A stretch of 64,000 nucleotides of DNA, taken from assembly GCA_023053575.1 (NCBI GenBank), contig JAKZAP010000014.1, positions 11,620,938-11,684,937 on the forward strand, written 5' to 3'. The notes beneath the pieces were generated by a model, which did no database searches, had not been told where the DNA came from, and saw only the letters and a program-made list of their open reading frames with translations. The position numbers and the translations under genes were made by a program. Below are positions 57,348 through 64,000 of this stretch, piece by piece; the first letter of the stretch is position 1, and every line of letters begins with the position of its first letter. Origin of the DNA: Branchinecta lynchi. Lineage: Eukaryota; Arthropoda; Branchiopoda; Anostraca; Branchinectidae.

Positions 57348-57492
57348 ATTGTAAGTATAAATATTCCTTCAGCCCAAGCTGACTACGAATCATATTTGAC
57401 AGTGCAAAACTGATACGCCAGCGGAATTTTATTAGAAATATAATTCGGCCCTCCTTGGCAAGGTTCCTCTTCAGGCTCAAGCCGCTCAAACT
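57348..57492 (-). mobile_element. Hammerhead-like retroposon, decayed tandem partner
   Basis: Minus strand: gcttgagcCTGAAGA, mutated stem II (ggaaccttgccaaggaggg), CCGAAT in place of CGAAA, tattagaaat/ctaataaaattcc, gcgtatcagttttgcactgt, then distal end catatt/gattcgtagtcagcttgg + gctgaaggaatatttatac. Needs intact GAAA to be a hammerhead, so presumed dead. Confidence 0.55.
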
Positions 57493-57990
57493 CACTCTGT
57501 CAGGTCAAGGCCGTGGCGTCTCTGGACTTAAGTATTTTAAAGGTTGATCTTGGATAGGACGTTTACGAGGGACGTTTTTCCTCGGAAGTAGTTTCACAAC
57601 TAAACAGATGGCACTGGATATATTCGATCGGTTCATCTCTAAATTCATTCACACAATAGAGAAACACGGAAACGTCAGCTACAGTTTCATATATTGTATG
57701 AAAATGTGTTTTCAAGTCAGCATAAATTCAAGGAGCATTTTCTACGCTTCACCTCCTCAGTTAGTCAAGATTTGCTTTCCTTAACTCCGTTTTTTATTCC
57801 CAAGCCTCCGTACCATTTGTCTCCAAAAGGGGTGTCACTTTTCGGCAGCTAACGATTTTGTTTGCACCCAAAGCTGTTACCTCGATTCAAGTCCCATCTC
57901 CTCCCTCTCAGAACATAAGAATCCCTGAAATCGCTCGGTTTAACACCATTAGGATCTCGGACCTCCCTAAGAGCTGTCAAGAGATAGGAA
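57493..57990. other. No gene recognised
   Basis: Intronic sequence without a definable repeat. Confidence 0.5.
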
Positions 57991-57999
57991 CTTTTAGTA

Positions 58000-58210
58000 A
58001 GTGAGGAATCAAGTTGCGAATGGCGTTCAGCTACACTCCAAATCATGGACAACAGAGCCCAGCCAGCACATGACACTCTACATTCTTTTTTGGCCGATGA
58101 ATGAAAAATTGTATATTGGATGTTTTGTGTTTTGTTTAATTCTTTTATTTTATTTTACATACTCCGCTTTTCAAATGGCGGGTCAGAAATAAACTATACT
58201 TACTTACTTA
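58000..58210 (+). mobile_element. Non-LTR retrotransposon 3' end
   Basis: tacatactccgcttttcaaa + tggcgggtcagaaataaa followed by (ctta)n: ctatacttacttacttactt (58195-58212). The tail motif is shared with 14120-14205 and in reverse with 25400, 39270 and 63600. Upstream boundary uncertain; no RT motif preserved. Confidence 0.55.
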
Positions 58211-58281
58211 CTTGCTCGTGTTGTCGAAGTTTCATTGTGTACCTGTATGTATGTTTGTTTGTTTTGTTCTTTGTGCAGGTA

Positions 58282-58538
58282 GCTACGAGGGGTTACCCTC
58301 TCCCCGGCACCTGCTGTACGCTCTTTACCGCCAGAGGCCGAAACAAGCTGCGTCGATACCAGTGCCGGTCGCAAATTCGGCAATTCATCTATCAGACGCT
58401 TCTAAATATGCCAATTTAATGTTTCGACACGTGGTTCCCGGTGCCAACTGGTGTCAGACGGTGCCGGCACCGACCTGGCTTAGCGGCACCAGGCACTTGC
58501 TGTACACTTAGCTGAGAGTGGTCAACCCCTCGAGTAGC
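58282..58538. mobile_element. MITE with GCTACGAGGGGTT termini
   Basis: Left gctacgaggggttaccctct, right agagtggtcaacccctcgag + tagc; inverted repeats of ~20 bp with one 1-base gap. The interior is GC-richer than its surroundings, with ggcacctgctgtacgctc at the left mirrored as a direct repeat ggcacttgctgtacac at the right. Confidence 0.6.
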
Positions 58539-58990
58539 GTCTTTTTTTTCTCGTATTTCTTACCTTTTGTGTTTATTTCTTACCTAGAGTTGTTCAGTTT
58601 CTTCGTAATTCGCGATTGCGTCATCAGACCTTTGGTAATGCAGCGAATCTTTTTCTAAAGTCGTGGCCAGGATTGACAGCAGAAAATAAAAATGGCCCGT
58701 TTTTTAAAAAAAATAAGAAGTTTTTGGAAACTAGTGTTTACTGTTGTAAAGTTTGATGTCTTCAACGTCTCGTTTCCGATCAAACTTTGCTCCAAAAGTG
58801 TGACTGAACTATCAAGAGAGGCTCAGATTTTTTTCTTTCAAGTATGTAGGCCTATAAGGTAATAATAATTACGAAGCGCCCACAATTCTTTCACAGTTCA
58901 ATTTTGAGAATTCTTTACCTCCAACGTTAAAGGATTCATGATACTTAGTCTGCCTTTTGCAATGTCATCAACTCCCCTTCCCTATAGAAT
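58539..58990. other. No gene recognised
   Basis: Intronic sequence; nothing supported. Confidence 0.5.
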
Positions 58991-58992
58991 AA

Positions 58993-59924
58993 CAAGACCT
59001 GGTTTCGATGGGATCCAAAAAAAAAAATATTTCATCCAGACAGTTGGGTCTTAGTAGATATCTGGTCTTCGCCAGACTTCTTGAAGATTTTTACTATTAA
59101 AATTTAGAAACGGTTTAAGGCCGATGGCTAATCATATGCGAAGATCAGGTTCAGATATGAATATAGCATGCGTGTTACGACGAAATTTGATGAAATTTAT
59201 CAAAAACTTCCTGCCTTACTTCTGCCAATTTCCGGTTTACCGGATTCCGGGCGAGCTACTTGTCCGTCAGAAACCTAAAGATCAAAAACTATTTCAGCGT
59301 ATCTCCTTACCCCTTCAATGAACCTCTAATCAACTTCAGGCAACACCTCAACTTTTAAACAAATTTCAGGTTTTGGCCAGATTCCGGGTGAACTATTTGT
59401 TTGGCGAGAAAATAATTTATATACGGATTCAGCACACCTCCTTACCACCATATCGAACCTCTGTTCAACTTCGGATAAAACTGGTAGAAAATGATCGTCA
59501 TGTACGGATTCAGCATGCTTTCTTATCCCTAAATCGAACATGTAATCGACTTCAAGTAAAACTTTTGCTTTTAACAAATTTTCCGGTTTTGGCCGGATTC
59601 CGGCGAACTACTTGTCCTTCGAGAAAATGATTGTCATGTACGTAATTAACTTGTGTTTTTACCCTTAGATCGACTATCTCGTTAGCTGTTAACAAATATT
59701 TTGTTCGCCTCTTAATTTGAACACCCTCCCCCCACCCCTAGATGTAGGGTTCCACATCCCGTCTACGAACTTGACCTGTCCTTTGACCCAAAGAATCCTC
59801 ACATCAAGTTTCATCAAAATATCTCATTCCCTTCAAGAGTTGTCGTGCTGACAGACGGACGGACGGACAGACGGACAACTTTACGGAGTCTTAGGTATCC
59901 CTCAACTTACGTTTTGGGATCCCA
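58993..59924 (-). mobile_element. GGATCCC element, inverted copy 8
   Basis: Reversed tail caagacctggtttcgatggg + atcc; reversed modules around 59230 (ttccggtttaccggattccg), 59390 and 59583 (ttccggttttggccggattc); reversed leader gacagacggacggacggaca at 59850; ends cttacgttttgggatccc. Complete at both ends. Confidence 0.75.
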
Positions 59925-59970
59925 CTTTGCTTCCGAAATCCTCGCCATTGGCCACTATTACGTACGTACG

Positions 59971-60170
59971 ACCAAACCAAGTCAAATGCTTCGATCGGAT
60001 CCCAAAAAATGTAATATTTGATACAGACAATTAGGTCTTGTCTTCGCCAGATCCAGTCATCGTTGAACATTTTTACTATTAAAATTTAGAAATAGCTTAA
60101 GGCCAAATAGCTTATCATCTGAGAAAACCAAGTTCAGATACAGATTCAACATGTATGTTTTTGAAGAATC
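59971..60170 (-). mobile_element. GGATCCC element, tail-end fragment (copy 9)
   Basis: accaaaccaagtcaaatgct + tcgatcggatccc, gatacagacaattaggtctt, gagaaaaccaagttcagata. Only the reversed tail and part of one module remain. Lies 47 bp from copy 8 in the same orientation. Confidence 0.6.
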
Positions 60171-61216
60171 CTGTTGCCGAACCCCTATATGGTGGAAAGA
60201 TCATTTCTAGTCAGAGTTGTGCGTTCTTCCTTTTTCCAGTGACGGTGAGAAATATCCTTTTTCGTCAGGTAGACTGCAAACGCTTTATAGGTTACTTACC
60301 GCTCAATCTGTTCGGAAACAAATAGTGAATCTCGCAATCCCTCCTCTGTCCATTACCCCCCCTATTTCGAAAAAGATGTTAGTAACTCTAGGGGTGAGAT
60401 GAAGATAAATGGGAACAAAATTCAGATTTTAAGGACCCTAGGGGAGATCCTGGTGATAGATCTTCTTGTAAAAAATGGGGGAGGATGTGTAGTCACGCAT
60501 GTGCGAAGTTTTCAGCGATATCTACTGTAGTTCATTAACTGACTTTTGGGTATGATTCGTTCTGTTGAAGTTCTTTTCGTTTATTTAATTTTTTTGTGTG
60601 TGCTCGAGCTGTGCTCTTATCGTCGGAATCTGTTAAGTTGAGTCTTCACCTTCCGGAATCTGGGTTCGCAGATTTTTCGAGATTTGTTTTTGAGTTGCTT
60701 CTGCGATACTTAAAAATTCCGGAAATCTGGAAGTTCAAAAGCCCTTTTTCCGATTATTTTGATATACGTTTGGACCGGTTCATATTCCAGATGCAATTTA
60801 CAGAAGACGTCAAAGAATAACCTGGAAGCCCAGGTTCCGGAAGTTCCGGGAGGTGAAGACCGGACTTTACCTTGAACATTTGTCACATTTTGACGTGTAA
60901 CGTCTCCCCTCCCTCTTTGCTTGTGACCGACAATTGCTGTCCAGGCATCACTTCTGAAAGCTGTTGTAAAGGTTCATTCTCTTCTCGTGTGGTTCACCAA
61001 TCGAGCGGTTCCTTTGTGACACGGCCTGTCCGAAACAGCCGTCCACAACGAAACATCAGAAGGGTTCAAAAACAAGGCTTGACGTGCGCAACTGGGGAGA
61101 CAAGATTGATGTGCCCCTGAAGCTGTAACCTGGAAATAGTCACCATTATCAACTTCAGGCAATTCATGGGATACTACGTCTTCATTGCTTACGTGCAAGT
61201 GCAGTTTAAGGTTTTC
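60171..61216. other. No gene recognised
   Basis: Intronic sequence. Frames at 60596-60820 and 60872-61120 have no signature and no convincing splice pattern. Confidence 0.45.
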
Positions 61217-62437
61217 TTTTTGGGATCCTAAAACGTAAGCGGAGGGATACCTATCACTTCGTAAAAGTTGTCCACCCGTCCGTAAGCCCGGTACTCTCGA
61301 AGGGAATGAGATATTTTGATAAGACTTGGTGTGAGGATTCTTCGGGTTAAGGGACAGGTCGAGTTCGTAGATGGGCTCTGTAGCGCCACATTTAGGGTTG
61401 GGGGTTCAGATTAAGGGGCGAACAAAGTATTTGTTACCAGCTTATGAGATAGTCGGCTTAGGGGTAAGAAGACATGCTGAGCAGTGTATGAAAATTCTTT
61501 TTCCGCCGGACAAATAGTTCGCCCGGAATCCGGCCTAAACCGGAAACTTTGTTAAAACAAGCGTTTCATTTGAAGTTGATTATATGTTCGATTCAGGGGT
61601 AAGAAAACATACTAAATCCATACATGACAACCATTTTCTACCCGGACATATAGTTCACCTGGAATCTGGACGAAACCACAAAAATTTGTATAACTAACAG
61701 TTAAATCTGGAATCTATTAGAGGTTGGATGTAGTGGTAAGAAGGCATGCGTAATCCGTATATGAAAGTTATTTTGTCGATGAATAAATAGTTCGCCAGAA
61801 ATCCGGCCAAAACCGGAAAGTTTGTTAAAGTAAAAGTCTTATCTGAAGTTTATTAGCGGTTCTGTTTAGTTGTAAGGAGACCTGCCAAATTCGTTCTGTC
61901 TGAGCTTTAAGGTTTTTCGTACAAGTAGTTTGTCCGGAATCTGGCCAAAAGCGGAAATTTGGAAGATGTAAGGCAGGAAGTTTTGATCAGTTTAGTCAAA
62001 GTAGATATGACGTATAGGGATAACCACGCAGATGCTGAATGCATATAAGTAAGTGTATTTATAACCCACAAAATGTTTTACAACATAAGAGTGTGGAGTA
62101 GAAGAGATAAATTGAAATAAAAAGAAAAGAACAAGAGACAACAAGAAAATAACATACAAACAGACAATATCGCATCAACTATCAGCCAAAAAATCTAATC
62201 AGTCGGTGATGCGGCAACAGACGTAGACAAGACTTCTGACGGAAATCAGAATGCAAATCTTGCAGCCGTGACAAAATGTCAGTAGCTCCGTAAGATTTAA
62301 TAATCTTAGAATTACTGTGGGACCGGGGTTAGTTTTTAGTTTTCTCAGATGATTAGCTATTGGCCCTAACCTGTTTCCAATTGTCTGGATAAGATAATAC
62401 ATTTTTTTAATCCCATCGAAACCTTAGGTCTTGTTTT
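61217..62437 (+). mobile_element. GGATCCC element, copy 10, with a LINE insertion
   Basis: Leader cttttt/tgggatcctaaaacgtaa (palindrome mutated), gtaagcggagggatacctat, gatgggctctgtagcgcc. Modules: ccggaatccggcctaaaccg at 61525, then 61663 (decayed), 61798 (decayed) and 61937. A LINE fragment interrupts at ~62045-62330. Tail tttaatcccatcgaaacctt at 62404. Ends about 80 bp before the fourth IgSF exon. Confidence 0.72.
62045..62330 (-). pseudogene. LINE C-terminus and 3' end inside GGATCCC copy 10
   Basis: Minus strand: PRSHSNSKIIKSYGATDILS, RLQDLHSDFRQKSCLRLLPH then HRLIRFFG and a stop. N-S-K-I-I-x-x-Y and the following D-x-x-x-K/R-L-x-x-L-H pattern match the end of the LINE ORF at 35330-35420. 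The 3' UTR ends at acacttacttatatgc (62040-62055). Confidence 0.62.
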
Positions 62438-62518
62438 TTTTACAGTTGATGTCTTGAAACTGTCTACGGACACATATAAAACTTTGTTTCTTTCACTAAA
62501 CTCCACATTTGCTTTCAG

Positions 62519-62644
62519 AAACATTCCAAGGAGAGGAGCTGATAATTCCGAAAGTTAGTCGGACGGATTCCGGAGCTTATTTCTGCATAGCAAGCAACGG
62601 AGTGCCACCGATCGTTAGCAAGAGAGTCATGCTGGATGTCGAAT
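62519..62644 (+). CDS. IgSF gene exon: C-terminal half of Ig domain 2
   Basis: The exon begins after tgctttcag and ends in phase 1 before gtaagt. Joined to 56168 it reads ETFQGEELIIPKVSRTDSG, then AYFCIASNGVPPIVSKRVML and DVE. The D-S-G-A-Y-F-C motif carries the second cysteine of Ig domain 2. C-I-A-S-N-G-V-P-P-x-V-S-K-R-x-M-L is almost invariant in DIP/lachesin proteins. The short C'-D-E region (LDTETFQGEEL) has normal length for the family, so no exon seems missing between 56168 and 62519. The next exon, expected to begin with the Ig2-Ig3 linker, is not visible before 64000. Confidence 0.92.
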
Positions 62645-63014
62645 GTAAGTTACTTTTTCAACTGCGTTTCCGTCCGTGATAGAGGACTATTCTACTGAAC
62701 AAAAAAATATCGTCGCTTATCTGTTGGTAATGTTATTAACCAATAAATATAACAAATAAATGGCGAATATTAACTAACATCGAGAAAAACAAATTCGCTC
62801 TTTTTATTTTCGTTTCTGTAAATTCCGGCTCCGCCTCCCTCCTTGGAGCCGAAATAGTAAAATCGTCACTACCTACAACATCACTGAGCCACTTACAGCA
62901 GTTGGACAACTTATACAGAAGTACAACAATAACATTAAGCATCAATGGGAGAGCATTCTTCTACAATAGGATGGTTTGTAGGTAGGAAATAGATGTCGTA
63001 GTCTCCATGTTCCC

Positions 63015-63308
63015 GATGAAAATTTATCTCAAAATAGTACTATGAAGTAGTACGAAAAAGTAGCATGCAGTACTAACAATCCTACTACATGCTTCTACTT
63101 AAAGGCTATCGTGTTACTGCGTACTACTATATGCTACTGCTAGTAAGACCGGGTGCTACTTTGGCAAGAAAGGATGCTACTGGATACTACTACATAAGAT
63201 TGGACCAGTCTGAGGCACATTAAATGATATTCTTTGCTATTACATAGTATTACATGCAACGTTTTCGTACCACTACCATACTACTACGCAGGCTACAAAT
63301 TTGTCATC
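63015..63308. mobile_element. MITE with GATGAAAA termini, copy 2
   Basis: gatgaaaatttatctcaaaa to ggctacaaatttgtcatc. Very close to 15279-15571 over the full length (agtagcatgcagtactaac, ccagtctgaggcacattaaa, gcaacgttttcgtac). Confidence 0.68.
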
Positions 63309-63394
63309 GGGTTTATCTGGTCTCCTCTTCTTATATGTTTCCTTCTTCTTTTCTTTCTTTATTCCTACTCCGTCTATGCCATGTGCTCTTTGAT

Positions 63395-63432
63395 GGTTGA
63401 AAAATAAAATTTGTTATTATTATTATTATAAT
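63395..63432 (+). repeat. Non-LTR-like tail with (TTA)n
   Basis: gttgaaaaataaaatttgtt followed by attattattattataataa. Looks like the tail of a 5'-truncated retrotransposon on the + strand. Confidence 0.4.
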
Positions 63433-63584
63433 AACTTACAGGTCAAAATCAAATAATATCAGCTTAAGCTGTTGTGTACGAAGTTAGAAAGGAAGGGACG
63501 ACGCTCTTCGCGAACCCCTGATGAGCGCATCTGATTGGCTGTAATGGGGGAGTCTTTTCGCCAGGTTTCTAACGTAAAATAAGC

Positions 63585-63850
63585 CTATTTTATTTATTTA
63601 TTAATTAATGTCCCGCTTTTTGAATAACAGCGGAATATGAGTAAAATACACAAAGTAAAACACACATTTAAAACACTAAACAAAACAATGTAAACAAACA
63701 ATAACACATTCTTTCCATTTAGTTTAAAAACACATTAAAATGAAAAACTGGCTAATAATTTCGTGGGCATAGAGGGCAGGATAATGCCTATGAATATCAG
63801 CCTATGAATTGGGGGATTTAAAGGAGACCAAACTCCATTCAAAGTATGGC
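63585..63850 (-). mobile_element. Non-LTR retrotransposon 3' end, inverted
   Basis: ttaattaatgtcccgctttt + tgaataacagcggaatatga + gtaaaatacacaaagtaaaa is a close relative of 39265-39370. The terminal tract (ttatttatttattaatt) lies at 63590-63607. Upstream on the minus strand a decayed frame (YPALYAHEIISQFFHF) may be the ORF2 end. Confidence 0.55.
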
Positions 63851-64000
63851 AGGTAAAGTCGCCCACCGCGAATCCCTGATTTTTGGGAACCTCGAACATA
63901 ACTTCGTATACCCTATGCCAAAGTGTGCGGGCCTGTGGGTACCTTAACGGTTACTATCTCCAAAGGAATCTTGATCGGTTGATTTGTGAAAGGGAAATTT

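Larger units (their letters stand above)
34367..62644 (+). other. Partial IgSF gene (DIP/lachesin-like), four-exon model
   Basis: Umbrella entry for the four exons listed separately. Joined in order they give one uninterrupted frame of about 209 codons: the end of a linker, Ig domain 1 (split between exons 1 and 2) and Ig domain 2 (split between exons 3 and 4). All introns obey GT/AG: donors gtacga, gtatgt, gtaagt, gtaagt; acceptors tttcag, ttccag, tcctag, ttcag. Introns are about 1.5, 19.8 and 6.4 kb. In this family (Drosophila DIPs, lachesin, vertebrate IgLONs) a secreted or GPI-anchored protein with three Ig domains acts in neuronal cell adhesion and synaptic partner choice; that role is inferred from the family. 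Ig domain 3 and the C-terminal anchor must lie beyond 64000, and the signal peptide upstream. Confidence 0.88.

Overview
This is a gene-poor stretch of an invertebrate nuclear genome. The only confident host gene is part of a neuronal immunoglobulin-superfamily (IgSF) gene of the DIP/lachesin/IgLON type on the + strand. Four exons are visible (34367-34491, 35964-36171, 56001-56168, 62519-62644). Their GT/AG borders and intron phases (1-0-1-1-1) join them into one open frame covering Ig domain 1 and Ig domain 2. The signal-peptide exon lies upstream of the window or was not recognised, and the gene continues past 64000. The protein resembles protostome DIP/lachesin proteins; an arthropod is my best guess, but the sequence does not fix the phylum. 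No bacterial gene organisation, rRNA or convincing tRNA was seen.

Almost everything else is repetitive DNA, much of it nested. (1) About ten copies of an unnamed 0.9-1.6 kb element carry a GGGATCCC palindrome near both ends and tandem ~136 bp modules rich in CCGG (5193-6080, 6767-7972, 9745-11257, 13352-14070, 31843-32800, 37457-38925, 43771-45418, 58993-59924, 59971-60170, 61217-62437). (2) hAT DNA transposons: a decayed, internally deleted copy with a BED finger, a C-terminal dimerisation remnant and a perfect 8 bp target duplication (16314-17479), plus non-autonomous CAGGGGCG-ended elements with 8 bp duplications (9783-10338, 20201-22164, 26775-28187). (3) Many MITE-like or foldback elements with clear terminal inverted repeats. 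(4) Remains of non-LTR retrotransposons, three of them with a recognisable reverse-transcriptase C-terminus, all antisense to the IgSF gene. (5) A ~281 bp satellite family (six units at 47.5-49.2 kb, inverted relatives at 19.3-23.0 kb) and several minisatellites.

The most interesting signal is a small dispersed element present about eight times. It carries a hammerhead-ribozyme-like core: CUGANGA, then a 7 bp stem, then GAAA, then a structured stem III ending in UAUC. Two copies are flanked by 11 and 12 bp target duplications, which suggests retroposition. One of these is a near-perfect head-to-head palindrome (51182-51628). This resembles the ribozyme-bearing ends of Penelope-like elements or retrozymes, but stem I is not supported, so catalytic activity is a hypothesis.

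Region by region: 1-8 kb holds MITEs and two GGATCCC elements. 8-18 kb holds nested DNA transposons. 19-23 kb is a degraded satellite interrupted by a hAT-like element. 23.5-28.2 kb holds inverted relatives of a TTCGGTA-rich element. 29-33.5 kb holds MITEs, a GGATCCC element and a tandem repeat. 34.4-36.2 kb holds the first two IgSF exons with an antisense LINE between them. 36-56 kb is a ~19.8 kb intron filled with repeats. 56-62.6 kb holds exons 3 and 4 with further insertions. Everything after 62.65 kb is intron or unassigned.
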